A DNA stretch of 64,000 nt from assembly GCA_003586115.2 (NCBI GenBank), contig QVOM02000073.1, positions 49,241,650 through 49,305,649 on the forward strand. The letters run 5' to 3'. The position numbers and the translations under genes were made by a program. The notes under the pieces are model-generated. The model was not told the DNA's origin and ran no database searches. It saw only the letters and a list, made by a program, of their open reading frames with translations. The DNA is from Salvator merianae (Eukaryota > Chordata > Lepidosauria > Squamata > Teiidae). Shown here piece by piece: positions 1-11,544 of the stretch (positions within the stretch are counted from its first letter, which is position 1; each line of letters begins with the position of its first letter).

Positions 1-32
1 CTGATCCATTATCTGCTAGATTCACACTCAGG

Positions 33-243
33 GCACAATTACACCTAAGTTTTAATCCAGCTTCTGTCCACTTTCAGACTGAAAGAACACATCAGCAAAG
101 TGACTAATCATTTTATTTCCACATTATCTAAACCAAAGCTGGATTTTCTGAGTTAGATAATGTGGAAAAAAAAATCTTATTACTTCACTGATGTGTTCGC
201 TCAGCCTGGAAGTGGATTAAACCTTAGGTGTGACTGGGCCCTC
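33..243. mobile_element. Palindromic DNA element, PIF/Harbinger-like ends
   Basis: A 210-bp palindrome. The left end GGGCACAATTACACCTAAG and the right end (reverse complement GGGCCCAGTCACACCTAAGG) pair, and pairing continues through TTTAATCC, ACACATCAG and CCACATTATCTAA. Both sides show TCA next to the ends, which would fit a 3-bp target duplication as in PIF/Harbinger. A related copy lies at 39565-40000. Confidence 0.7.
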
Positions 244-1438
244 AAAGTATGTGAATATCCACTAACCAATCATTGACTCAGGGTGCAGTCACGTTTTACC
301 TGATCTAGGACTGATCAATAGGTTCTTCTTGCAATCCACAGTTGCCTTAGTAAGGTTTTTATTTTCTTTCCTTTCTCAAGCCTTCAAGCCTGTGCATTAC
401 ACAAAGAAAAGACTACTGCACTGACAGGAAATGGTTGCGGAAGTTGGCCATTTTCTACTCAGCTCTTAACTACATTGGGCAGAAAATGACCAAAGTCCTC
501 ACTGGCAAACCTGCTGTCTCTCCAGATGATAGCAGCAAGAGTGCATGAGGACAAAACCCACCCTTGGAGCACTTCACCAGTGTTTATCAGCAGGGCACTC
601 CCGTGGGTGGATCTTTTTCCTCAGAAGCTGACTGCAGGCCCCACTGGGGGCAGTGATGGCCTTCTTGCCAATCGTTAATTCCTGAGCAGAACGATCAGTG
701 TCCTGGCACACTCACTAGCCTTAGTGTGTTCCACACTCTAGTATGATCGATGAAATGAAAAACCTTGCTGTATATAAAGTGCATACTGGGGAAGGTAAAC
801 TGAACTTCTTCTGCTATTCCCTTGGTCCCTCCAATATCAATCTTAACTGACTGTTTATCAATCTTAACTGTATGATCTTATGTCCCTCTGGATCTCTCCC
901 TACAGGCGAGACTCTATCTTCTTTTGTCGAGTCTTAAGAAAAGCTTTGCCTGAGTGAAGAATCTGATCAGTGATTCAGTAATTTGCACGTTCCCTGGCAT
1001 CACCCATCTTTACTAGAAGTTTGCCCACAAGTCTATTCTAATCTATTTTCCAAACTCTAAGTCACATAGGCTACAGCCATGTATGGGTGTGCACCAGCCT
1101 AATGGTACCCTAATCCCTAAAACAGCCATGCCAGGACATGCACATGCATCATTCCACTGGGGCCAGCCGAGGTGCTTGCATCACAGAGCACCTGGGCGCA
1201 ACAGGTCTTTGAAGAACTGTCATATCATGCAGGTGGCATGGCTCCAGCTGCCCCAAAAGGCAGCCAGAAGCTGTTGGCAGTGATATGTGACCACCACGTC
1301 AGATGGGGCCCACTAACCTCAGAGCAGACTGTGAAATGATGAGGCAAGGGGTTGTCAATCCACCTCTGTGTTTTCTTGGGAGGTGACCAAAAGATGAACT
1401 TCTGCTGTACAGGTCTCACACCCATCATTTTCCATGTT
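244..1438. other. Single-copy DNA, no gene seen
   Basis: AT-rich to mixed sequence between two DNA elements. No exon, repeat or motif that I can support. Confidence 0.6.
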
Positions 1439-1446
1439 CTAATGCA

Positions 1447-1634
1447 CAGCGGCGGCCCGTGCCTTTAAGGGCAGGGGTTCGTGCGAGTGCCATGGCCGTT
1501 CGCGGGGCCTCTGGGCCTCCGTAGTGACACAGCTACGTAGTGACACAGCTACAGAAAACTAGAGGCCCGGAGGCCCCGCAAACGGCCATGGCACTCGTGC
1601 GAACCCCTGCCCTTAAAGGCACGGGCCGCTGCTG
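1447..1634. mobile_element. hAT-like foldback element
   Basis: A 188-bp near-perfect palindrome. Terminal inverted repeats start CAGCGGCGGCCCGTG on the left and CAGCAGCGGCCCGTG on the right (reverse complement), with arms of about 70 bp. The centre holds two tandem copies of CGTAGTGACACAGCTA (about 1522-1553). It is flanked by CTAATGCA (1439-1446) and CTAGTGCA (1635-1642), an 8-bp duplication with one mismatch. No coding capacity. Confidence 0.88.
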
Positions 1635-1642
1635 CTAGTGCA

Positions 1643-3149
1643 GTTACTGAATATATTCTTCCAGTGCTAATGTCTGTCCTTCTAGAGTCTTTTTTGTAAA
1701 AGGGTTCAGTATAGTGTTTCCATCTTCCTTCAACCTCTGTCAGATTTCTTCTAGAATTATTCTTGAGTATTCCCAGCTAAGGGGAAACTTTTTCTGTTGA
1801 TTCCTCTGATCTCAAAGCTATGTCTTTTGCCTTTCATTTTTCTGTTCCTACTCCTCTGTTCGCTGACATTCCTGATTGAGATTTCTTTCTTTGTGCTCTC
1901 TTACTTGGCATTGGAAGCCTTGTCATTCTGCATCCTGCTTCTTGCCCAGCAGTTTCATCTTCCATCTTTCTCTGACAATCAGCTCATGAAAAACACTTGA
2001 TTCTTTTTTTTTTCTTTGAAATTTTTGGTATATTTTAGCCTGCTTCAGTTTTCCCAATGTATCTTACCCTTTCTGTAATTCCTCAGTATCTATTTACAGA
2101 CACTGGGGTAAAGGATTGGTTGTTGTATTGATCTGACGGTTTGATTTCCAGTTCATATCTTGCTAACCCTCGTGCTTTGTTTAACTATGGCAGGATTCGC
2201 CCTGGGTGGAGAGTCACTCAGTCACTGCGTTAAGAATAGGACAACATGAGTGCCTCAGCCACTGAGATCAAACCCAGGAATACTTTGGTTTTGATCATGA
2301 TGGGCAGGGGAGAGAGAAGCTTCTTCCCACCATCAAAATCAGGTGCAATCTTGACATGGGGGAGGAAGAATGGCTGCCTCCCCCCTCCTATTTCACGATT
2401 GTACCCAACGCTGACCTGGGGAAAGCATGCCCCTTCCATCATGACCAAAGCAGGGATATCTCCGTCTTTGATGATGGACTCATGCCATGCTTACTTCACC
2501 AAACTGGACACGTGTAGTATGAGTACAGGGATCTGGACTTGATGGTGCTAGAGATCATTCTCAGCAATGGAATTTGCCCTGATGCCAGAATCCATTGTGT
2601 TTACTAGAAGACATGATGAGTACAGTTATCCCACTCCTTGATCGCTGACTCAATTCTTCAACATTGTTTCCCACTGAGAAACTCTTTTGTTAAAGTTGCT
2701 TATGCCACAAGATGACTTAATCCCGTTTGCTTGCAATAGGAAGACCCTGCTTGTACAGGACACTGATCCAGCCTTAAGGGCTTGTGAGCTGCAAGGATAT
2801 GCTAATATGGGTACCCAAACTGATAGTTGATTTATTCGGCACAGTTATTTATTTGATTGGGAAACCTGCACATTTAGAAATCTTTAGTTTACCCCTGCTT
2901 CCTTCCAGTCATCTGGTCTCACAGCTTGGAAGTAAAAGCAAATGCCCTTTTTAAAATCCAGTTCTTTGACTTCCCCAAAAACCACTCCATTGCTGCAAGG
3001 GTTGAACTTTGATCTTTGGCACTCCTAAGTCCACTTCATCTTTTCTACAAGAGCTGAACTCTGGTCTTTGGCTTGGGTTGGGCTCTGCTACCTCCTTTCT
3101 GCAACATGGGCTGAACTTTAGTCCACCCCTGCAAGAAGCTCAACTTTGT
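1643..3149. other. Single-copy DNA, no gene seen
   Basis: Pyrimidine-rich at 1700-2100. Apart from the imperfect palindrome at 2246-2480 nothing is recognised. Confidence 0.55.
2246..2480. repeat. Imperfect palindrome
   Basis: The left half (GGTGCAATCTTGACATGGGG; TGATCATGATGGGCAGGGG) is an imperfect reverse complement of the right half (CACGATTGTACCCAACGCTG; CCTTCCATCATGACCAAAGC). Likely an old short DNA element; no clear ends. Confidence 0.35.
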
Positions 3150-3157
3150 GCGGTTAC

Positions 3158-3391
3158 CAGCAACAGCTGGTCGCTTTAAGAATGGGTGTTCACATGTCGC
3201 TGGAAGGGGAGATCACCAGCTGTGGCATCTTCATTTTGCTGCAACAGACTGCTGCAAGACCTGCCCAGGGAGGGGCGTATTTTCATGGCTAGCGATCTGG
3301 AATGCCCAGGGAGGGGTGTATTTTCATGGCTAACAATCTCCCCTTCCAGCATCATGTGAACACCTGTTCTTAAAGAGACGAGCCATCACTG
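3158..3391. mobile_element. hAT-like palindromic element
   Basis: A 234-bp element with inverted arms of about 60 bp. Ends start CAGCAACAGC on the left and CAGTGATGGC on the right (reverse complement), and both arms share CTTTAAGAA and CTGGAAGGGGAGAT. The centre has two direct copies of CCCAGGGAGGGG followed by GTATTTTCATGGCTA (about 3265 and 3305). It is flanked by GCGGTTAC (3150-3157) and GTGGTTAC (3392-3399), an 8-bp duplication with one mismatch. Confidence 0.83.
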
Positions 3392-3469
3392 GTGGTTACT
3401 GTACGATGGGTTCCTGCTTCAAGAAGGCTTTTACTGAAATCACTGCTGAAGTCACTACTGAACCGGAGG

Positions 3470-4030
3470 AAGAGGTCTGAGCTATCTCCTCCATTCTAAC
3501 CACTATGTGAGTGTGTGTTTTGTACTGTGAAATCCAGCCCTGATCAAGAGATGAACCCACGACAGATATAAACCTTCTCTATCCTTTCCTAAGCCTGGTT
3601 TTTTTCTTCTCTCACTCTCATCTTCATTGTTACATGAAAACTTTCTCTGTAATCAGCCTCCCTTCATCTAGCAACTGGTCCTGCTCTAGCCTTGCTGGCA
3701 TCTCTTCTCTATTTCCACTGTTCTGCATCAGCTAGTAGAACTAGTGACCTTGTTCTAAGTCTGTCTTGTGTCCCCCTATGCCATGCATATAGTTAAAACC
3801 TCTTTGTTGGTTACAAGTTACTGCTTAGTTAGTTTGGGAATCTTGCTCTTTTAGTTGTTTTGCTGTTTGACTAATTTTCCCAACTCTGAAACTCTGAATA
3901 CTGTCTTGCTCTGTAGTGAAGTTATTTTCTGTACGCCTTTTATACTGTAATAAAGAAACTTCGTATTGAAATCAATCATGTGTCTCCCCCTCCCTTGGGA
4001 TCAGTGCCAATCTGTTATCAGTTAATCTAA
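3470..4030 (+). mobile_element. Candidate solo LTR (weak)
   Basis: A pyrimidine-rich stretch with a GATATAAAC TATA-like element near 3566 and an AATAAA signal at 3949-3954 followed 30-50 bp later by CATGTGTCTCCCCCTCCC, the layout of an LTR R/U5 boundary. No TG/CA ends or target duplication could be fixed, and no second copy is in the window. Confidence 0.25.
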
Positions 4031-4091
4031 AATAAGAGGACAGGTCCTCCCCTAGATTGGTAACTTGTTAAAAGACAGAAAATAGAGGGTA

Positions 4092-5130
4092 ATAATAAAT
4101 GGCCAGTTCTCAGATTGGAAGGAGGTGCGTAGTGGGATAGCAAAGTTTGCTGATGACACTAAGTTGTTCAGGATAATAAAGATTGAAAGTGACTGTAAAG
4201 AACTCCAGAGGGATCTCTTGACTTTGGGTAAGTGGGCAAATGCACTTCAATCTGAGCAGATGCAAAGCGGTGCACAATGGGGCAAAGAACCCCAATTATG
4301 CCTATAAACTGATGGGGGCTGAGCTTTCTGTAATAGACCTGGAAAAGGATCTTGGGTTCTGGTTGACAGCTCAGTGAAAGTGTCAACCCAATGCGTAGCA
4401 GCAGTGAAAAAACCAAATTCAGTGCTAGGGGTAATTAGGAAAGGAATAGAAAATAAGTCAGCAAACATCATTGTGCCGCATTTGGGATATTTTGTACAAT
4501 TCTGGTCACCATACCTCAGCAAAGTTATTGTGGAACTGGAAAAGGGGCAGAAAACAACAACCAGAATGATCAAGGGGCTTGAACTTCTTCCTTACGAAAT
4601 CAGGTCGCAAAGTCTCCTCACCCTCTTCAGCCTCAAAAGACGGTGTTTAAGAGGGGATCTTTCTGAAGTATATAAAATCATGCATGGCGTGGGAAAAGCG
4701 GATAGAGAAAAATTGTTTTCTCTATTGCATACTAGAACCAGGGGACATTTTATGAAGCTGATGGGCAGGAGAGTTAGGACCGAGAAGAGGAAGTATGTTT
4801 TCACCCAGATAGGCATCAGTCTATAGAATTTACTGCTAGAAGAGGTGGTGACAGCAACCAGTGTGGATAGCTTTAAGAAAGGGTTAGACAAATTCATGAA
4901 GATTAGTGTATATCAATGGCTACTAGAATGTCTGCCCAGGTACTGCCTCCAGGGTGGAGAGACAGGCAGGATGCCTCTGCAGGTCATTTGCAGAGAGTTG
5001 AGAGGAGGTGAAGGTTTTGCCTTCGTCTTCTGCTTGAAAATGCCCAGAAACAATTGGTGGGCCACTATGTGACTCAGGATGCTGGACAAGATGGGGCATG
5101 GCCTGATCCAGCAGGGTCCCTCTCATGTTC
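4092..5130 (+). mobile_element. CR1 LINE fragment, old and frameshifted
   Basis: Plus-strand remains of a CR1 ORF2 starting just before the catalytic block (KFADDTKLFRI, around 4144). The frame is broken near 4305; it resumes as a 150-codon segment at 4374-4826 (SVLGVIRKGIENKS, then PHLGYFVQFWSPYLSK), and then in another frame as SVDSFKKGLDKFMK around 4861-4900. The 3' end has the common wording for a CR1 subfamily without an octamer tail (GGCCTGATCCAGCAGGG near 5099, then CTCATGTTCT). Divergence, frameshifts and in-frame stops mark it as an older copy than the one at 11545. Confidence 0.9.
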
Positions 5131-5980
5131 TAAACCAGTAGTCCTTAAAAATTCTGATGTGGGAATGCTGCTAAGTACTCATGTCCCATAATAGTGAGGA
5201 GTCAGCAGCAGCCCTCCTCTCACTGTTGAAGTGAATTGGGGAAATCCTTGACTTCAATTCTGATGGTGAGGGGTGTTATTTCCCGTGTTAGTTTAATAGA
5301 ATGCTGCCAAGGGGACAAGAAAGTCGCTTCAAGGGGCAATGGCAGCAGGGCCACCACTACAAGGGGAAAGTGGGAAGAAGAGTTCTGCGAAGTCTTCAAC
5401 CCGCTCCGTTATTTACTCATTAGAGCAGCTCTTTCCTTCCTGCATAGTGAACGCTCAACAAAGGGGGAGCATTATGTGGATACTGCACCCCCATAGCATA
5501 TTCAAACTGCCATAAAGGCTCAGTGTGGGTCCTGCATATGTTTAGCATTTATTTTTGGTCTGTTCTACAATCTGCACCTGGAAGTCTCCTGTGAACAAAC
5601 TGCATTACTCTAACTTTTGCTTCCCATTATCTAATCTATCTGACTCTGATGACGTCCTTCAGATGGCATCCATGCATACAACCTGCATTTATGTTGTCTG
5701 GCAGGTGCTGGCAACAAACAAAGAGTTTTCCCCATAAAATTCAATTAACCTATCACCTGGACTATTATTTATACTCATTCCAAATTCCCATGGGATCGCA
5801 GGTTCCTCCATTTCTCTTCCTTTTGCACTCAAATTACAAATTAGTAACAGAATCCCATGTACTCAGTCCTCCTAATTTTTTCTTAAGATACCCGGTATTC
5901 TGTGTTTCATTTCTGCTGTGACATTCCTAAACCTTCCTGACTTCATTCTTTTCACATTCCATGCTCCAGCGGCAGTGTCG

Positions 5981-6466
5981 TCATGTGAAGAAAGGAGCAC
6001 CTTTTTCAAAGCCGTCAACGCAAGTGACAAGGCTTCCTTGTGGTTTTAGTCTGGCAACCAACATCATTGCATCCGGATCTTCTCGTGGAAGTTCAATGTT
6101 CTTTCCCAGTAGCGGTGGGTGTGTTGCGTCATTAGGCACTAAAGTGCATGTTAGGGGCACAGCCATATTTATTGGCAACAACATAGAAGTGGTTTGCTCT
6201 TGCCTTATTCTGGGAGGTCTGTTTTCCCAGTTTAGATTTTGGAGTCCCATCCTCTGGCTGGGTATACTGCCAACAACCTGAAGAGCCCATCTGCCCTCAC
6301 CTTTGTGGATGTGTACATTTAGTTTCTCGAATTCTTCCCCAGTCTTACTAGCAAGGGTGGTTCCATCAGGAATTTGTGCTTCTATTGAGGATGTTCTCAG
6401 ACTCATTGCAACTACTAAGCCCCACCCCCCCAAATGGTGACAGTCCCCAGGAGCACATTTCAGCAT
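5981..6466 (-). other. Unrecognised 161-codon open frame
   Basis: Minus-strand frame in non-repetitive DNA, much longer than chance frames around it. It has no low-complexity runs, no signal peptide or membrane segment and no motif I know; the text includes EFEKLNVHIHKGEGRWALQV and PLLGKNIELPREDPDAMML. No splice signals, ribosomal context or polyadenylation signal support it as a gene. It could be a fragment of an old retroelement or processed pseudogene. Confidence 0.25.
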
Positions 6467-8481
6467 TAGAGTGCCGAACAGCCAAACCTTTCTCTGTTTT
6501 GCAATTATTTCAGTTTGAAACTGTTACCTTACCTCACCTCATCTCTCATTTATTTATTCCTCCTTGCGCAGTACACGGCTCAGTTTCTGCTTGCTTGCTT
6601 ATTTAATTGATTCTCCCTGCAACCCAAAGCAAGACTTAGCAGCACTAGACATGCTACTTTCCATTATTTAGGATGGAGATGCTCCTGGCGTAATGAATGA
6701 GAAATATTCAAAGAAAGTTAGTGGCCCGCTTTCTAAAAGGCCGACATTTGGAAGGGCCTGTTGAGATTTACAGGATTATCAGAGCAAGAATTAACTAAAA
6801 TGGGGCCTAGTTTAAGAATAACATACAATGGTGTGGGGAAACGAAAAAGAAAAGAAGCCAACTTCAGTAACTGAAATGCACTCTGCAGCATAAGTAAGTA
6901 TAATAATACTGAAGTCCAAATTAACAAGGCCATATTAAACTGAATGCTAATAGGCAACAATATTGGTAAGCCAAAAAGAGTGCTTTCTGCATCACGCACA
7001 ATCCCACCCTTGCCTGGATTTCAAGGTAAATTGAATTATTCATTGAAATAAAAGAAGCCTCCTATGTGAATATGCAACATGGATATGAAGATTACATTGG
7101 GCCAGACTTGCCTCAGCATATTTATAGTTATCAAACTTGAAATGCAATAAGATTGTTTTGAATTAGGGGATGAACAGCAAGGAAGGAAGCAGAAGGAAAT
7201 TCAAAACAGCCTATGTCAGAGTTGTAGCCATGTACCCTTACTATGCCTGAGAAGGTAATGTTTTATAAGTAACATGCTGTGAGAAAACCAGTATTGAAAA
7301 CACATTTTTGGCAGCCGCTGTTCGTTCCTGCCCGTGAGTCAGCATATGACTGCATAAATGTCACTTCTGTGTAATGCCCATGGGCTTGGTAACTTCAAGG
7401 TTCTTGTCACTGACAAGGAGAGAAATCAACCAGCTAGGACTGCAGAGACTGTTCTGACATTTAAAGTCTTACGGCTGCCTCCTTTGATCATTTGTGTTGC
7501 TTCTTGTGGCCTTCACTAACTTCATATATAAGTGGGGAAAAGATGGTGAAAGACTTCATCTTTCTAGTAGCCATTTTGGCTACCCTGGCTCTCCAATGGA
7601 AGGGAACTTCAGTGAATTTATTGATTTATCTCCATTTCTTTAGAAGGAAAAAAGGTTTGTTATACTTCAAGCTTAAGAGGTTTAACATGACAGAAGTTTG
7701 TATGGACTAAACCTCATTAATCTATTTCTAGCTTCATCGAAGAACACAAGGGGAACCTGCTGCCCTCTAGGTCTGGCTAGTCAACCTTTTCCACCATCTT
7801 GAGCTTTGGCCATGTTGGCCGGGGCTGATTGGACCTAGACTCCAATAACATCTGGAGACCCACAGGTTTCTTAGGCAGAATCCACACAGCAATGTAATGG
7901 CACTGTGGGAGCACTTGAAGGCCATGTGGACCACATGCTGCTGTACCCATAGAGCAAACATTGCACCATAAGTGCTGTCAAAAACACATTAACAACAGAG
8001 AGGAAGAAACCATGCACAAGTACTTTCTCACACTCTTCCTCCACACTGCTGAACATGTAGATTTATTTGGTGTCACTTCTGTCAGGTTGAATAGCACAGC
8101 CCTATTTTCACAGACACACAAAATGGCCAACTTCTGTAAACATTTTCTGTATCTGCAAAAATAGACCTGACTAGAAACACTGAAGCCAGGTTGTAGGGGT
8201 TGTGCATTGTGGGTGCTTCCAGCTTTATGGACTGGAGTGCTTGTTTGTAGATCTTCCCTTAATCTTGTCTTAGAGGCGTGAAAAAATATCTCTGTTTCAT
8301 CATCTTCTGCAATTAATATAGTTGATTCTTACAATTCACACAAAGGTACAAGGGGCAAGTGAGGCCATGTCATAGACACAAAATAAAGTATAGAAATTTT
8401 CATGATCTAACAAACATTTTTACACTGAATACAAAAGCAAAATCAAGGGCCATTTTCTTCAGCATAGGTATTTCTTAAAAT

Positions 8482-9042
8482 TTATCCCCAGTAAATTATA
8501 GTGACATTAACAGAAAAGATATAATTTGTTTGAAGTGTGGGATATAATACAATTGCATTAATTGGCAGGAAGAGAATCTTGTCCCTTCCCTTCCTTTTCA
8601 CAAGCTTTATGAAAACCTTCCCTGCCACAAAAATGCAATCACCAATGAGAAGGACAAGTTGAGAAGGAAGAGGAGTAGCTTGCAGGACTTTTAAGGATGC
8701 CAATACATGTGAGCTAAAACCAATGATTCTCCGGAGACTATATTGGGAATGCCACACAATACAGTCCTGGAATATTGAGGCGTTATCCCATATGGCAATG
8801 ATGCTGGATTTCCTGTAATAGCGATTGCCTACCTCTGTCTGCCAGCCCCATTCATTATCAGTGCTCTTGCAAATTCTCAGAAGCTGGCCAAGCATGGGGG
8901 GGGGGGCAAAGGGAAGTGAGCAGGTGCTTAGCTGGCTTTCGGGTATTAGCAAGAGCAAAGACAGCAAAAAAGGCTGGCAGACAGCAATAAAAGCCCATAA
9001 CTGTCTCCTGGGTCTGGCAGGGGCAGCAACAGGGAACTGCAA
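8482..9042 (-). other. Unrecognised 186-codon open frame
   Basis: The longest minus-strand frame in the first 10 kb. The N-terminal part has a hydrophobic run (residues about 17-35) after a short basic-Pro start, which would resemble a signal anchor, and a second hydrophobic run near residues 125-145. Its start lies within a window with a poly-G run (8896-8906) prone to slippage. No family recognised; chance is likely. Confidence 0.15.
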
Positions 9043-10376
9043 TATTTTCTTTAGATTTCACACTTGCCATCTGGAGCCACCTTAAGTGCATCGTGCTCAG
9101 GTAGTGAGGCATTACGGACTTGAAAACACTGTTTCCAGGAAGGGAAACATTTCTGCATTGAATCGAGTTATGCAGCTAAATCCAGTTAAGATGCTTAAGA
9201 CCACTGCAAAAGATGCAGCTAGATATATTTAAAAATACTTTTAAAAAGCAAGTAATAATTGCATAAAGTTTTTAAAAAGCAAGGAATCACAAGAAAAGTC
9301 TTCTTAGTGCTGGAGGCATTTAAGTGTAGCCATGATTTATTTGCTGGCATTTGCCTTGAAAAGTAAGCCTTAATTCTGTTATTAAGCTATAGTGCTTTGA
9401 ATCAGAATTGCTCTAAGTTATCATTGCTCACTGTTGCCAGTCTACATCGCTTCCTATTTACTATCCTTCAGTATGGAAGCCTCTCCTACCAGTCGGTTCC
9501 TTGAATGATTTCATATTCACAGTGCCTCATAGTCTCACTTGCGAAACCCAAACTGGCTAATGCAAAAATGTTCCTTTAAATGCCTGCTGTGGTCAATGCT
9601 ACAGACCCTTTAATAGTATGTGATTTCCTGTGAATGTTCTTCTCACATCTAGACAGCTTATATTTACTATACTGAGAAGGCTGTTAGGCCTCTTTCACAA
9701 ATGCTGCTGAAAATCAACACCACATGAGCGGTTCTAAGTAGAAGTTGTCATATGACGTTGCCAGTTTTACTTATCCCTACTAATCCATTGGCTAACTCAT
9801 TTGGGTTCAGTTACCAGGAATGACGTTGGTGGTTTAGTTGCTTCTACAAGCTGTTCCTCATGGCTACGAATATCTGCATCACTCCAATAGTTTAGCACAG
9901 GTGGATCCTCTTCTGTCATGGCACCATTTCCTCACATCTGGTTGGTGACACTCCCTTGGGATGTCCTGTGTGTTCTCTAGACTCTACCTGTGTGATCAAA
10001 GCTTCTGTACAGTTACCATATGGAAGTGAGTAGGTCTTGGCAGCTCCTTACTACATAGACAATTTATGACTTGATTCAGTTCTGTAATTATGCAGAATTA
10101 GTCTGCAACAAGTGAAAGACAAATTGAAGTTTGAGGTTTGTTCACGCTGCAGTTTTTATCAAGTGAGAACATTTGACAAGAATTTTGGGCTGAGCTACAC
10201 ATGGCCTGGTGGGTTTCTTGCCAAACATCATTCACTACTGTTAGAGATGCATTTAGCATTTTTATAAAGCTGTCAAGTTGGTTTATCGGGGCAAACGTAT
10301 TGTGGCAATGGAAGAACAATGCGACATTGGCATGGGAATATGACTTTCTTACATAATGGTTTTAGTTTTTACTTCA

Positions 10377-10441
10377 ATTTTCTTTTCTTTTCTTTCCTTT
10401 CCTTTCCTTTCCTTTCCTTTCCTTTCCCTTCTTTTCTTTTT
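10377..10441 (+). repeat. Pyrimidine microsatellite (TTTTC/CCTTT)n
   Basis: About 65 bp of uninterrupted pyrimidines, CTTTT units passing to CCTTT units and back. Confidence 0.9.
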
Positions 10442-11544
10442 AACTATATATAATGAAAATGGCCCTGCACATTAAAAACCAGAAAAAAACAACATTTATG
10501 GGATAGGAGAATTCTACTCCTCCATCCCCCTGCACAGGCCAACCTGTCCCCAACAAGGTCTGTGGGCTTTGGAGATGCATTTCTTCTTCCTCTTCTCTGA
10601 GGAGGTGCAGAAAATAGACAGAAGGTTCTAAGGATAACAAGGTGCAGGACCACTAACTTCCCATGAGCTGGAGGAAGATTAATTTCTGCACCACAAGCAA
10701 GGAAGGGAGAGATTTAAAATGTTTTTAGAAGGGGAAGAGAGAGAAGAAACCGGATCACACTGCTATGTCTGTACCGCCTCATAACCTCTACATGGCTCGG
10801 CTCTGCCAAACAGCAAAGCGTACTGTAATACATTCAGAAGCTACTAAAAAATGAAGGCTGGTATGCAGGCACACTAAAACCCGCCTGCTGACAAAGATGC
10901 CAACATGCACTTCATTTCACAGCATAAGCAGGCCACAGTTTAAACTGCTCCTGAGTTAAGATGTACTTTTGCATATAAACAGTGGTTAAATGTGAGCCTT
11001 GCCCAGATTGTTCTGTTCAAAAGTACAAGGCTTTTGCATGTCATTTCTTGCCATCCACTATCTCTGTGGACCGGTTTGTTTGTTTCTTTGTTTGTTTAAA
11101 TTTACCACACTACTGCTCCTTCTATCTTGCTTTGAGCACCATCTAGTGGTCTCCCTTTCAATCACGTTCCACAGCTGCAGGGAATCCTAATCAAGGTTAC
11201 ATACAAGGACAAGTTCAGGTTTACAGAAGTCCTTGGCTCTTTCTGCACTTGCCTGTCAATAGTCAGGGTCTGGAACAGCCAGGCCTGCTGGCTCCAACCA
11301 TAGAAAGGCCTGGTCCAGAACAGCACTGTCTGCATGAGGGTGCTGGTCCAGGCCAGCCCCTTCCCGACCTCAAAGTGCATGTGAGCATTGAGGCTGGACT
11401 CAGACGTTCCTAGCTTCAGAGTCTGTGGAGGATGCATTTCAGGAGTACGCTTTGGTGCCCCACCAAAATGCATCCCCAAATAGTCATGAACATGTAAAGT
11501 GTGTCTTCTGCACACCTCCCATGTTCTGGACCAGAACCTAATCT

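Larger units (their letters stand above)
5131..11544. other. Single-copy DNA between two CR1 copies
   Basis: Contains the two unrecognised minus-strand frames (5981-6466, 8482-9042), a run of 11 G at 8896 and a microsatellite at 10377. No exon with convincing splice signals and no recognisable transposon. Confidence 0.55.

Noticed and set aside
1797..2000. Hydrophobic 67-codon frame
   Set aside because: Phe/Leu/Ser-rich translation of pyrimidine-rich DNA; no splice or conservation support.
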